Assembly (NCBI RefSeq): GCF_918698095.1
Contig: NZ_CAKKLY010000001.1
Location: forward strand, 62,001 to 126,000
Length of the DNA stretch: 64,000 nucleotides
DNA from: Arthrobacter sp. Bi83
GTDB lineage: Bacteria > Actinomycetota > Actinomycetes > Actinomycetales > Micrococcaceae
Direction: 5' to 3'
The first letter of the stretch is position 1. Each line of letters opens with the position of its first letter. The notes beneath the pieces were generated by a model that saw only the letters and a program-made list of their open reading frames with translations, was not told the DNA's origin and did not search any database. Both the position numbers and the translations under genes were made by a program. Of this stretch, positions 1 to 9,283 are shown in pieces.

Positions 1-117
1 AGTTAGTTTTCGAAGAACCCCTTAGTGCTGAGGCTCTCCCCGCGAGCTCCCAATTTGCCATACCGGGCCACACCGACGCGCCCCCTCAGCCCATTGACCG
101 ACAAAAGGACCGCCGTC

Positions 118-1467
118 ATGCCTCAGCCCACCGCGAATCGCGCATGCAGCCTCAGCACGGGGTGGCTCCTCGTGCTGGCCTTCCTCCAAACGGCCGGGCC
201 AATGTCCACGGACTTATACATTCCCGCGTTCCCGCGGGTGCAGGGGGACTACGGGGCGACCGCGTCCGAAGTGCAGCTCACACTCACAGGGTTCTTCCTC
301 GGCTTGGCCTGCGGGCAGCTGTGCTTCGGCGCGCTTTCCGATCGCTTCGGGCGGATCGTTCCTCTCCTGTTCGGCAACGTCCTCGCAATCGGGGCATCGG
401 TGATCGCCGCCCTCGCGCCCTCGATCGAGGTGCTGATAGCAGCTCGCCTTGCGCAGGGACTCGGCGCCGCAGCCGGTCTCGTCATTGGTCAGGCCATACT
501 CGTGGATCTCACCCGAGGTCCAGAAACGGCCCGGATAATGGGCCTCATGGGGACAATCGGCGGAGTCGCGCCGGTCCTTGCCCCTTCGATCGGGGCCCTC
601 CTGGAGGGCCCAATAGGCTGGCGAGGCCTCATGTGGGCCCTCGCCGGGCTCTTCGCAATCATGATGGGCGCCGTCGCCCTGGTCCTCCGTGAGACGCGGC
701 CGGCCGAGGCGAGGCGTACCGCAAGCCTCATCGGCGGGCTCGGGCAAGTGATGCAGGTGCCAAGCTATCGTCTGTTCGTCCTACTCTTCGGCACGACGTT
801 CGCGGCCATGATTGGGTACGTTTCCGCGTCGAGCTTCGTGTACCAGGAAGTCATGGGATTCACCGCCTTGCAGTTCGGGATAGCCTTCGGGATCAATGCG
901 GCGGGGATGATCTCCTCGGCATACGTGGCTTCGCGTCTCGCGCGTTCAACAGGGCCGCTCCGAATCGTGAAGATCGCAGTACCGGCCGCACTCGGGTTCA
1001 GCGTGTTGGTCCTCATAATCGCGGTCCTCCCCGTCCCCCGCTGGTACCTTGCCTTACCGATCTGGCTCACAGTCAGCACTATGGGCTTCATTCAGGGGAA
1101 CTTGACCGCCCTCGCTCTCGAGGCTGTCCGGCATGTTTCCGGCAGCGGCGCGGCGGGGCTGGGGTTCACCCAGTTCATCTTCGGCGCCGCAGCTACTCCC
1201 CTATCAGGGCTTGGCGGCGCAGACACCGCCATTCCCATGGCGCTGCTCATGACAGCAGCGACAGGCCTCGCCATGCTCTTGCTAACCACGGCAATTCACC
1301 GCGGATCCCTGTGGGATGACGGACGTGGCGGGTGTGAGCAATCCTGGCCGTATAGCATTGAGCCGTTTCGCTTCGCCCCTCCGCGTACCGCGACCGAGCC
1401 CGACTCGACCCTGAGTACAGGCGAGAATTCATCGCCTACGGCCGCACGGCCGCCGTCCGAGCGTTGA
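118..1467 (+). CDS. MFS drug-efflux transporter, Bcr/CflA type
   Basis: Predicted proton-driven efflux pump of the inner membrane. The first ~410 residues form about 12 hydrophobic segments. A classic MFS motif A loop (GALSDRFGR) follows helix 2, and PMSTDLYIPAFP in helix 1 is typical of the Bcr/CflA (DHA1) subfamily, which exports bicyclomycin, chloramphenicol or sulfonamides. The ATG at 118 is preferred over an in-frame start at 25 because AAAGGA lies just upstream and the family begins near this helix. The protein is 449 aa; the last ~45 residues after the final helix (Ser, Pro and Thr rich) are longer than usual and may reflect a lost stop or frameshift. Substrate unknown. It stands alone, with no visible regulator beside it. 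Confidence 0.85.
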   Translation: MPQPTANRACSLSTGWLLVLAFLQTAGPMSTDLYIPAFPRVQGDYGATASEVQLTLTGFFLGLACGQLCFGALSDRFGRIVPLLFGNVLAIGASVIAALAPSIEVLIAARLAQGLGAAAGLVIGQAILVDLTRGPETARIMGLMGTIGGVAPVLAPSIGALLEGPIGWRGLMWALAGLFAIMMGAVALVLRETRPAEARRTASLIGGLGQVMQVPSYRLFVLLFGTTFAAMIGYVSASSFVYQEVMGFTALQFGIAFGINAAGMISSAYVASRLARSTGPLRIVKIAVPAALGFSVLVLIIAVLPVPRWYLALPIWLTVSTMGFIQGNLTALALEAVRHVSGSGAAGLGFTQFIFGAAATPLSGLGGADTAIPMALLMTAATGLAMLLLTTAIHRGSLWDDGRGGCEQSWPYSIEPFRFAPPRTATEPDSTLSTGENSSPTAARPPSER

Positions 1468-1556
1468 CCAGTCGTAAAAGTGCCCAGCATCGGGAGTTTG
1501 AGCAGACACCGTCTACGCACCCCGCTCGCCTGCCCACAGTCGGGGACAATTCTGAT

Positions 1557-1626
1557 GGGTTATCCACTGCGACTGCTGCCGAGGGAGCTACCCCATTGGC
1601 TCCCACGTTCCAGCCGTGGATAACCC
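1557..1626. repeat. 11-bp inverted repeat with DnaA-box-like cores
   Basis: GGGTTATCCAC (1557-1567) is matched by its exact reverse complement GTGGATAACCC (1616-1626). Each arm contains TTATCCAC, eight of nine positions of a DnaA box. The surrounding 1468-1892 has no convincing gene. It could be a replication or partition site, or a chance palindrome; no rep gene is near. Confidence 0.4.
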
Positions 1627-1892
1627 GGATTGACCCCATACGGTGTTGACCAGACGCCTGCCGAATCGATAGCTCCAGAACGAGTGAGGGCCCTGGTGTC
1701 CCACGAACCAAGTTCGGCAGCTGGGTCCATTTTGATTCCTGAGTCGATTCGTCGAGGACGAGTGCCAGGAGTCCGGGAAAGCGTAGATCGAGTTGTTCGC
1801 GGCGGAGTCAATTTGGGTGCCTGTTTCCCTGCGCCTCCTGCCTGACGAGACCTGACTCCCGCAGAATGCGCCAGTGCCGGGGTGGGTCGCGG

Positions 1893-2600
1893 TCAGAACT
1901 GTCGCGCGGCGACGTCGGGGCGGTGTGAGGCGGCGAGTAGCTCCCAGAGGCGTTCTGCGGAGACAGGCGCTCCGGGGTCAGCGAGGTAATCCCGCTTCAT
2001 GCCTTCCAGGTCGGCGGCGTAGATCGGCGTGTAGGCACCGGAGTCCGGTTCGAAGCGCCATGACTCAGCGAGCGTTCCGGCGTCGACGGTGTCGAAGCCG
2101 AGGGCGTCCACGATCGCCGCGACCCGCGTCTTGGCCTCGTCGTCGTCACCGGCGAGTGCCAGCGCGGTCCGGGGAGTGGAATGCGCGAGGTTCGGGATGT
2201 GGTGGAAGAGGATGTTGTTGAAGGCCTTGACGATCACCGTGTTCGGAAGGAGCGACTGCTCGTACTCGGCGGTCGTGCTCTCGAGGGAGTCCAGCTGCTC
2301 GATGCGGCCTTCACGGTGGGGGTAGTAGTTCCCGGTGGAGAGCATCGTCTTCCCGGCGAAGGCCTCCACAGGCAGGTTCGGGTAGGCGGCCAGCGGCACC
2401 GCCAGGACCGGGATGTCGCCGAACTCAACTGCGGCGCGGACGTCGCCGGCCTGCGCCCGAGGGCCGAGCTCTTCGATCAGGCCGGCAAGTGTCTCCGGTC
2501 CTCGCGAGTTTGCGATGAGGACCTCGTAGCCGGCGGCGACGGCCAGTCGGGCTACGGCGGTTCCGATCGATCCGCTGCCAATGATTCCGATTCGGCTCAT
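1893..2600 (-). CDS. NAD(P)-binding oxidoreductase, F420-dependent NADP reductase-like
   Basis: 235 aa. The N-terminus is a Rossmann dinucleotide fold (MSRIGIIGSGSIGTAVARLA, GxGxxG at residues 8-13), followed by the AVPLAAYP and NYYPHREG segments typical of the COG2085 family (NADPH:F420 or NADP-binding dehydrogenase-like proteins). The ATG at 2600 has a strong upstream AAGGAGA; a longer open frame to 2825 overlaps the regulator gene and is rejected. It lies 46 bp downstream of the tetR gene on the same strand, so the two are probably cotranscribed. It likely supplies a reduction step or reduced cofactor for the flavin-dependent cluster on the other strand; that role is inferred. Confidence 0.8.
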   Translation of the reverse strand: MSRIGIIGSGSIGTAVARLAVAAGYEVLIANSRGPETLAGLIEELGPRAQAGDVRAAVEFGDIPVLAVPLAAYPNLPVEAFAGKTMLSTGNYYPHREGRIEQLDSLESTTAEYEQSLLPNTVIVKAFNNILFHHIPNLAHSTPRTALALAGDDDEAKTRVAAIVDALGFDTVDAGTLAESWRFEPDSGAYTPIYAADLEGMKRDYLADPGAPVSAERLWELLAASHRPDVAARQF

Positions 2601-2646
2601 GGTGTTCTCCTTAATGGTGTCTATCCGTCTCATATGGTGTGACGTT

Positions 2647-3270
2647 CTAGTCGGCGGTTGTCGGTGACACCCCGCGTGTGTGGGACGGGTCCAGTTCCCA
2701 CCCGTTCCTGGTGATACCGGCCAGGGCCGCGGCGGATGCGCCATCGGCCAAAGCCGCTCCGCGGACCCAGCTCGTGGCCAGTGCCACCAAGAAGAGATCC
2801 CGTGCCCGGATCTCCTTGCGGGCACTTCCGTCTCGTTGTGCGGCGTGCAGGAATTCCTCGGTTGTTGTGATGAATCCTTCGCACGTAACTGCGAGCGGGG
2901 ATGTGCTGGTGGCCGCCGCAGCGCGGAGGGGGTCGGGCAGCCCGTCGAACGCGCCTGCCCACTCGGTCAGCGCGTCAAGCCAGCCGTCGAGTGCGTCGGC
3001 TGCGTTTGCCGCCTTGGTGCGGAGCTCGTCCCGGCGGGACATCAGAGCCTCATCGCGCGCGGCGAGCAAGGCCGCGAGCAGAGCTTCCCGGTTGGGGAAA
3101 TGCCGGTACAGGGTTCCCGCGCCGACGCCTGCTTGTTTCGCGATCGCGTCGAGCGAGCCGCCCACTCCGTGCTTGGAAAAGTACTGCTCGGCGGTGTCGA
3201 GGATGTGATCTCGATTGCGTCGGGCATCAGCCCGCGGGGCGCGGGCACCGCTCGTAGCGGTCCTGGACAT
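2647..3270 (-). CDS. TetR family transcriptional repressor
   Basis: 207 aa. The N-terminal helix-turn-helix covers about residues 18-65, ending in the TetR signature GVGAGTLYRHFPNREAL. The C-terminal ~140 residues form the helical ligand-binding domain, resembling the SBP-like domain common in actinobacterial TetR proteins (DALTEWAGAFDGLPDPLR). The start at 3270 is chosen because the HTH begins soon after and the longer frame to 3432 would cover the divergent promoter. It faces the MFS-reductase-monooxygenase operon across a region with two matching palindromes (3297-3342), so it probably represses both that operon and itself, with a cluster substrate as inducer. Confidence 0.9.
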   Translation of the reverse strand: MSRTATSGARAPRADARRNRDHILDTAEQYFSKHGVGGSLDAIAKQAGVGAGTLYRHFPNREALLAALLAARDEALMSRRDELRTKAANAADALDGWLDALTEWAGAFDGLPDPLRAAAATSTSPLAVTCEGFITTTEEFLHAAQRDGSARKEIRARDLFLVALATSWVRGAALADGASAAALAGITRNGWELDPSHTRGVSPTTAD

Positions 3271-3286
3271 AACGGTTGCCTCACTT

Positions 3287-3342
3287 TTGACAAAACGGGG
3301 AGCGTCTCCGTATAGTCGTACGCCTAGGAGGAGACACTCTCC
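3287..3342 (+). promoter_or_regulatory. Promoter and paired TetR operators for the monooxygenase operon
   Basis: A near-consensus promoter on the plus strand: TTGACA at 3287-3292, an 18-bp spacer, TATAGT at 3311-3316. A 13-mer GGGGAGCGTCTCC (3297-3309) lies inside the spacer. A second copy, GGAGAGTGTCTCC read on the minus strand (3330-3342, 11 of 13 matching), overlaps the predicted start of transcription. Both are near-palindromic, as expected for a TetR dimer, and their position would block RNA polymerase. Confidence 0.7.
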
Positions 3343-3460
3343 ACTATAGAGCACACTGCAGGTGATCGATGGTGTGTCCCCACAGTCCGGCTCGGTCGAC
3401 CCACTGTGATAACCGGGTGTCGTCGCCCCCAATCAACCTCTCAATGAACGGAATGTAGCT

Positions 3461-4939
3461 ATGTCAGATACCTCCACCGCATCGCTTCCTCAGGTGACGC
3501 ATTCTCACCGGCAGGAGGTCGACGCGCGCAATCGGCTCGTGATCGGGGTACTGCTTGCATCAACGTTTGTCGTGATCCTGAACGAGACGATCATGAGCGT
3601 CGCACTTCCTCACCTCATGGACGATTTCGACATCGAGGCAAGCGCGGCGCAGTGGCTCACCACCGCCTTCCTCCTTACGATGGCGGTCGTGATTCCGATC
3701 ACCGGCTTCCTGCTGCAGCGCGTCAGTACCCGCGCGGTCTTCGTCAGCGCCATGTCGTTTTTCAGTGTCGGCACACTCATCGCGGCCATCGCGCCCGGCT
3801 TTGAGGTCCTGGTCGCCGCGCGTGTTGTGCAGGCCTTGGGTACAGCGATCATGATCCCCCTGCTTTTCACCACCGTGTTCACCCTCGTCCCCGCAGAGCG
3901 ACGCGGACGCGTGATGGGCAACGTCTCGATCGTGATCTCTGTCGCCCCCGCGGTCGGCCCGACCGTGTCGGGCCTCATCCTGAGCGCGCTGAGCTGGCGC
4001 TGGATGTTCATCATCGTGCTGCCGGTCGCCGTACTTGCTCTCGTGGTCGGGGTCCTGCGCATTCCCAACGTCAGCGAGCCGCGCAAGACCCCGCTCGATT
4101 ACGTGTCGGTCGTTCTTTCGGCCATCGGCTTCGGCGGGCTCGTTTTTGGCCTCAGTCACATCGGCGAGACCGAGGCAGGAATCTCCAGCCCGACCAGCTG
4201 GGCGCCCCTCGCCCTTGGCGCAGCAGGCATCGCGCTTTTCATCCTGCGCCAGTTGCAGCTGCAACGCACAGACCGCGCATTGCTTGACCTGCGCACCTTC
4301 ACGAGCTCGGGCTTCACGCTCGCTATAGCGGTGATCGCGATCTACACGACCATATGGTTTGGCACTCTCACCCTGCTGCCGATCTACACGCAGAACGTGC
4401 TCGAACTCGATGCCCTGACCACCGGCTTGCTGATGCTGCCCGGCGGACTTGTGATGGGGGTCCTCGCGCCGTTCGTCGGGCGCCTCTATGACAAAGTCGG
4501 CCCGACCGTGCTCGTTGTTCCGGGCTCGATCATCGTGAGCGGTGCGCTGTGGTTCATGACGACGCTGGGCGCTGGTTCGAGCATCGTCACGGTCCTCGTC
4601 GCCCACATCGTGCTAAGTATCGGCCTGGCCCTCACATTCACCCCGTTGTTCACCTCGGGGCTCGCATCGCTCGGCCCGCGGTTCTACTCCCACGGCAGCG
4701 CCACGGTCAGCACCGTGCAGCAGCTCGCCGGCGCGGTCGGCATCGCGGTGTTTTTCACGGTGATGACCGCGACATCGACACGGCGAATCGAAGACGGGGC
4801 CAGCGTCGTCGCGGCCACGGCCGACGGCATCCACGCCGCGTTCGTCTGTGGAGCGGTCCTCTCGCTTATCGCAATCCCGCTCGCATTCTTCATCCGCAAG
4901 CCCGCCTCCAGCGGTGCCCCGGTGCCCGTCGGGCACTGA
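3461..4939 (+). CDS. MFS transporter, DHA2 (EmrB/QacA) type
   Basis: 492 aa with about 14 hydrophobic segments. VVILNETIMSVALPHLMDDF in helix 1 and the following QWLTTAFLLTMAVVIPITGFL are hallmarks of the DHA2 drug:H+ antiporter family. It is the first gene of a TetR-controlled operon with a flavin reductase and two LLM monooxygenases, so it probably moves the substrate or a toxic product across the membrane. The start at ATG 3461 follows ACGGAATG and lies about 140 bp after the predicted promoter. Direction of transport cannot be read from sequence; the family is mostly exporters. Confidence 0.9.
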   Translation: MSDTSTASLPQVTHSHRQEVDARNRLVIGVLLASTFVVILNETIMSVALPHLMDDFDIEASAAQWLTTAFLLTMAVVIPITGFLLQRVSTRAVFVSAMSFFSVGTLIAAIAPGFEVLVAARVVQALGTAIMIPLLFTTVFTLVPAERRGRVMGNVSIVISVAPAVGPTVSGLILSALSWRWMFIIVLPVAVLALVVGVLRIPNVSEPRKTPLDYVSVVLSAIGFGGLVFGLSHIGETEAGISSPTSWAPLALGAAGIALFILRQLQLQRTDRALLDLRTFTSSGFTLAIAVIAIYTTIWFGTLTLLPIYTQNVLELDALTTGLLMLPGGLVMGVLAPFVGRLYDKVGPTVLVVPGSIIVSGALWFMTTLGAGSSIVTVLVAHIVLSIGLALTFTPLFTSGLASLGPRFYSHGSATVSTVQQLAGAVGIAVFFTVMTATSTRRIEDGASVVAATADGIHAAFVCGAVLSLIAIPLAFFIRKPASSGAPVPVGH

Positions 4940-4998
4940 GCATCACCCCCCGTCTGCTCCGAAACAACCTCGATCATCCGATAGGGAAGATATCGACA

Positions 4999-5487
4999 GT
5001 GCAAACCTCGTCAGCCGCTACTATGCGTCACTCCTTCGCCGCCTACCCCACCGGGATGGCACTTATTGCCGCCGAGGTCAACGGCCAGAACGAGGCGATG
5101 CTCGCGAACTCCTTCACCAGCGTTTCTCTGGAACCGCCACTCGTCTCCATGGCCTTTACCCATACCTCGACCACCTGGCCCCGGCTTCGCCAAGCGCAGG
5201 AGTTGGGTATCACGATTCTGGGAGAGTCCCACCTCGCCCTCGTGTCTCAGTTTCGCCTGTCCGGCCCGGCCCGGCTCGACGGCATCGCTCTAGATCACGC
5301 CACCGCCCAGGCACGCACCCTGCCGCAGGCGGCAGCCACCTTCGTCGTTCGGCCCCACCAGCACGTGCCGGCTGGTGACCACGAGCTCGTACTCTTCGAA
5401 GTCATCGATCACGAGCGCTTCGACGACATGGGCCCCTTGACCTTTTACAACCGCCAGGTCGCTACGATCCAGCGCGAGAGAGAGTAG
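4999..5487 (+). CDS. Flavin reductase (NAD(P)H:FMN oxidoreductase domain)
   Basis: About 162 aa, a flavin-reductase-like split-barrel domain: MRHSFAAYPTGMALIAA, then NSFTSVSLEPPLVSMAFTHTS, the conserved FMN-binding stretch of the HpaC/ActVB/DszD group. It would supply free FMNH2 to the two monooxygenases directly downstream. The GTG at 4999 is chosen because AGGGAAG lies 9 bp upstream; ATG 5023 is the alternative. The frame is open much further back but there it overlaps the transporter gene. The next gene starts 3 bp after its stop, indicating tight translational linkage. Confidence 0.85.
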   Translation: MQTSSAATMRHSFAAYPTGMALIAAEVNGQNEAMLANSFTSVSLEPPLVSMAFTHTSTTWPRLRQAQELGITILGESHLALVSQFRLSGPARLDGIALDHATAQARTLPQAAATFVVRPHQHVPAGDHELVLFEVIDHERFDDMGPLTFYNRQVATIQRERE

Positions 5488-5490
5488 ACG

Positions 5491-6819
5491 ATGTCCCGTA
5501 AGAAGATGCATCTGGCCGCAGCAAGTGGCACTCCCTACGGCGCCAGCCCTTACGCGTGGTTGGATCCCGGGGTCGATCCCCAGGATTACGACAACATTCA
5601 CGCCCTGGTGCGCGGCGCTCAGGCCGCCGAACGTGGGAAGTTCGATTTCCTTTTCCAGGGCGACTTCCTCGCGCAGACCCAGCGCAGTGAGGCGCACGCG
5701 CCGAACCAGACCCTCGAGCCGACCATCGTGGCCACCGCCATCGCCCTGGCTACCGAGCGGATCGGTCTCGTCACCACGGTCAGCGCCACCTTCCAGGAGC
5801 CCTACAACATCGCTCGCGTGCTCAAGTCACTCGACGTCGTTTCCGGCGGGCGCATAGGCTGGAACGCCGTGACCACCTCCTCACCTCAGGCCGCCGCGAA
5901 CTTCGGGCGCGCGATCGAGGACCGTGACACCCGCTATGCCCGCGCCGACGAGGTCGTTCAGATCGTCCAGGCGCTCTGGGGGAGCTGGGAAGAGGATGCC
6001 TGGACCGGCGACCAGCAGTCCCGGAGGATCACCGACCTGTCCAAAATCTCGCCCGTGAACCTCAGAGGAACTTACGTCTCCTCCCGCGGCCCACTCGAGA
6101 TCCCGCCGTCCAAGCAGGGCCAGCCGGTCATGGCCCACGCCGGCGCGAGCCCGCACAGCCTCGCCTTCGCCGGCCGCTACGCCGACATCCTGATCAGTGA
6201 GGTCTTCACTATCGAGGAGGCCCGGCACCAGCGCTCAGCAGTGCGCCACGCCGCCGAATCTGCCGGTCGCAGCCCTGACGATGTCAAGTTCTTCGTCGGG
6301 GTGATGCCCACCATCGCGCCGACCCACGCGCAGGCTCTTGCTCGACGCGGAAAGCTGATCGAACCCGACATCGCGCAGCAAGTGCGCCATCTCGGCCAGC
6401 TCCTCGGCCTGCCGTTGGGGCCAATGGACCTCGACGCCCCGTTGAGTGTGGATCAGTTGGCCGTTGCGTACGCCAATCCTGGTGACCCGCGGTCGCCCAG
6501 AGCGCTTGAGGTCGCCAAGGAAGGCTGGACGGCGCGTCAGGTACTCCACCACGCCGTCATCGACTACCACCCTTCCCCTATCGGTCCCCCCGAGGTGATC
6601 GCCGATCACCTGCAGGAATGGTTCGAAGCTGATGCCGCGGACGGCTTCTTAGTCATCCCCGGTGTTATTCCCGAGGGCATGGAGTCCTTTGTCGACGGAG
6701 TCATTCCGATCCTGCAGCAGCGCGGCCTGTTCCGCACCGAGTACGAAGGCGAGACCCTCCGCGAAAATCTCGGCATCGACCACCAGTACGGCCTGCAGCG
6801 CCGACCTCGGACTCCCTAA
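5491..6819 (+). CDS. LLM-class flavin-dependent monooxygenase (NtaA/SnaA/DszA family)
   Basis: 442 aa, close to the family length. It shows the NtaA/SnaA/SoxA(DszA) subgroup features of the bacterial luciferase-like TIM barrel: AQAAERGKFDFLFQGDFLA near residue 45, EPTIVATAIALATERIGLVTTVSATFQEPYNIAR, GRIGWNAVTTSS, YARADEVVQIVQALWGSWE, and VMAHAGASPHSLAFAGRYAD. Members oxidise compounds such as nitrilotriacetate, EDTA or dibenzothiophene sulfone using FMNH2 from a partner reductase, which is encoded 3 bp upstream. The substrate here cannot be assigned from sequence. Confidence 0.9.
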   Translation: MSRKKMHLAAASGTPYGASPYAWLDPGVDPQDYDNIHALVRGAQAAERGKFDFLFQGDFLAQTQRSEAHAPNQTLEPTIVATAIALATERIGLVTTVSATFQEPYNIARVLKSLDVVSGGRIGWNAVTTSSPQAAANFGRAIEDRDTRYARADEVVQIVQALWGSWEEDAWTGDQQSRRITDLSKISPVNLRGTYVSSRGPLEIPPSKQGQPVMAHAGASPHSLAFAGRYADILISEVFTIEEARHQRSAVRHAAESAGRSPDDVKFFVGVMPTIAPTHAQALARRGKLIEPDIAQQVRHLGQLLGLPLGPMDLDAPLSVDQLAVAYANPGDPRSPRALEVAKEGWTARQVLHHAVIDYHPSPIGPPEVIADHLQEWFEADAADGFLVIPGVIPEGMESFVDGVIPILQQRGLFRTEYEGETLRENLGIDHQYGLQRRPRTP

Positions 6820-6902
6820 CAACGGGTCCGCCTACACGGCCCACACCTAGAGCGCACTCGACAGCAACGACAGCTCAGATTTACACACGGAGAGAAAACA
6901 TC

Positions 6903-8225
6903 ATGACCAGACAGATGCTCATCGGCCTGCACTTGGGTAACGGGTACGGAAACTTGCCTGGCGCCTGGCGCGCCCCAGGAGTCGATCCCACAAGCTATAC
7001 GAGCTTCGACGCGAAAGTTCGGCACGCCCAAGCCGCCGAACGCGGAAAACTCCAATTCCTGTTCCTCCCCGACGGCCCCACCCACGTCGGCGACATCGCG
7101 AACGAGCCACCCAATTTCAACCTCGACGTCATGGTCACCTTGGCAGCGGTCGCCCGCGAAACCAGCCAGATCGGCCTCGTAGCAACCGGCTCCACCACCT
7201 TCAACGAACCATTCAACCTCGCCCGACAGTTCAAAGCACTCGACGTCCTGAGTCACGGACGGACGGGATGGAACGCCGTCACGTCCAGCGGCGAAGACGT
7301 CGCCGCCAACTACGGCCAACATATTCCGTCCAGCCCGGAACGCTACGGAAGAGCACACGAGACAGTCCAGCTCGTGCAGGCTCTCTGGGGCAGCTGGGGC
7401 CAGACCGCCTGGGTACACGACAAGGCCACGGGCCGCTTCGCCGACCCGGAGCAGGTCGCCCCGATCAACCTTGGTGGCGAATACGTCGCCTCCCGCGGGC
7501 CCCTGTACATTCCTCCCTCTGAGCAGGGGCAACCCGTCATCTTCCACGCCGGAGGCAGTCCGAACGCCCACGAGTTCGCCGGACGCTGGGCCAACGCCGT
7601 CATCGGCGCGGCCTTCACGATCGACGATGCGCGGGCACAGCGTGCCGCGTTCCGGGAAGCAGCCGAACGCGCCGGACGGAACCCGGACGAGATCAAGTTC
7701 TTCGCCGGCCTGATGACGACGATCACCGCCGATAAACGAGGAGGCCTCGATCGCCGCATCACGCTGAGCGGACGAACGTTCCCTCAACGCGCGGCGTATC
7801 TCGGGCGGATGCTCGGCCTGTACCTTGATCCCGCACGCCTCGATGAACCACTCTCCGCTGCGCAGTTATCCGAAGCTCGACCATCACGGGCCGACCCCCG
7901 CTCGATCCACGCACTGAAGATCGCGCGTGAAGGCTGGACCGTCCGCGACGTACTCGCGCACGGCGTCATCGACTACCACCCCGTCATCGTCGGCCCGGCA
8001 GCTGAAGCCGCCGACCACATGCAGGAATGGTTTGAGGCAGAGGCTGTCGACGGCTTCTGGGTATCCCCGGACATCTATGACGGCGGAGTCGATGCCTTCG
8101 TCGACGGCGTCGTGCCGATCCTCCAAGACCGAGGTCTGTTCCACCGGGACTATAACGGAGCCACCCTGCGCGATCATTTGAACACCCCAGCCCAATATGG
8201 AGTCGACCCGCGCGTAATACGGTGA
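6903..8225 (+). CDS. Second LLM-class flavin-dependent monooxygenase (NtaA/DszA family)
   Basis: 440 aa, clearly homologous along its length to the monooxygenase just upstream (shared HAQAAERGKLQFLFLPDG, GRTGWNAVTSSGEDVAANYG, VQALWGSWGQTAW and C-terminal FVDGVVPILQDRGLFH). The two are diverged paralogues rather than a recent copy. A start codon follows GGAGAG in the 83-bp gap after the first gene. Both probably use FMNH2 from the shared reductase, acting on related substrates or successive steps. This ends the TetR-controlled operon. Confidence 0.9.
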   Translation: MTRQMLIGLHLGNGYGNLPGAWRAPGVDPTSYTSFDAKVRHAQAAERGKLQFLFLPDGPTHVGDIANEPPNFNLDVMVTLAAVARETSQIGLVATGSTTFNEPFNLARQFKALDVLSHGRTGWNAVTSSGEDVAANYGQHIPSSPERYGRAHETVQLVQALWGSWGQTAWVHDKATGRFADPEQVAPINLGGEYVASRGPLYIPPSEQGQPVIFHAGGSPNAHEFAGRWANAVIGAAFTIDDARAQRAAFREAAERAGRNPDEIKFFAGLMTTITADKRGGLDRRITLSGRTFPQRAAYLGRMLGLYLDPARLDEPLSAAQLSEARPSRADPRSIHALKIAREGWTVRDVLAHGVIDYHPVIVGPAAEAADHMQEWFEAEAVDGFWVSPDIYDGGVDAFVDGVVPILQDRGLFHRDYNGATLRDHLNTPAQYGVDPRVIR

Positions 8226-9283
8226 TGCGGATCACCGCCGACTTCGCGATCGACGATTCCTTTATCGGCTCATCTATTGACATGGCATGGGAGCGGTCTG
8301 AAAGGGGGCTGGTTTCTGCCGCGCTGCCGGTTCATTGACCACCAGTATGCGCCGACGGTGGACTGCTCCTCTCCCCCACGGTGCGACTCTCAAGGGCCGC
8401 GGCCCGATGCCGGTGAGCAGAAGTTCGCGACCTATTGAAGTCTCATCGGCACATCGACTACCTCAAAATTGAACATTGGTGGTCACAAACTATCAGCCGG
8501 AGATGGGTAGCAGAACGGCTTTGACCTGCGGAAATGTGCGAAAGTGCCCGATTCTTGACCCATATAATTCTTCAATTAATCTTGCCGGAGACGGCGGTGA
8601 GATGGCTTAGTCTGCTGGCCTTTATCGCCGCGTCGAGGTCCGCGCTCACCTCTCGCCGTCGTCCACGGCGAGCCCGGGCAGCAGCTCGGCGGGCTCGGGC
8701 AGCCGCTGCTTCCCCCCGATGAATGTCGCGCTCATGTTTCACGGCAAGTCGGCCACCGCTCGTATGCCTTTACGCATACATGGTTACGGACGGCATCCGA
8801 ATTCCGGCTCATTGTTAAGCCTTTGACCGACAGCACCTTCTCTTAACCGAACGGTGCTGTCGGTGAGGGTCGAAGCACGTCGCCGTCACAGACACGCCCC
8901 GACGCCGAACCGGCACCCAACGGACCCAGTGAAAGCCCAGCGCACGCAGAAGAATTCGTGCCGACGTGTGGCACTTTAACGCGTCATGCCGCCCCGCTCC
9001 CCCACCTCCATGAACCACCAGAAGCAACTTCGCTGTTTGTCACTCTGATTCCCATCATCGCTGGGCCGGTCCTCCGCGCAACCAGGGCGCCATGCGCCGG
9101 GTTCGGTCCAAAGTTTCGTTCGGCGCTTCTCCGTCGCTTATTTCCTCACGGAACTTTGGATCGCTCCCGGTCCCCCAAGTTGCACTCCGGACCCTCAAAC
9201 CCAGCGGTGACTCCGTGTATCAGAACGACGCCGAAATCTGACAGACACATCCGGTGCCCGCCAGTCGCTGAAGGAGAAGGAAC
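8226..9283. other. ~1 kb region without a convincing gene
   Basis: No open frame here shows a recognisable family or good start context. A 29-codon minus-strand frame (8735-8646) and a plus-strand frame at 8534 were seen but not believed. Two inverted repeats occur: 12-bp arms at 8826-8837/8853-8864, and TCCAAAGTT (9107-9115) with AACTTTGGA (9152-9160). The stretch marks the boundary between the catabolic cluster and the plasmid backbone. Confidence 0.5.
8826..8864. repeat. Hairpin with 12-bp perfect arms
   Basis: ACCGACAGCACC (8826-8837) pairs exactly with GGTGCTGTCGGT (8853-8864) across a 15-nt loop. No T-run follows, so it is a weak candidate terminator. It could equally be a recombination or protein-binding site at the cluster boundary. 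Confidence 0.5.

Noticed and set aside
3560..4606. Long minus-strand frame opposite the DHA2 transporter
   Set aside because: Composed of His/Asp/Arg-rich low-complexity sequence, a typical shadow of a high-GC membrane protein gene.
8534..8735. Two small frames (plus at 8534, minus at 8735-8646)
   Set aside because: Opposite strands over the same bases, Arg/Ala-rich or very short, no ribosome site.
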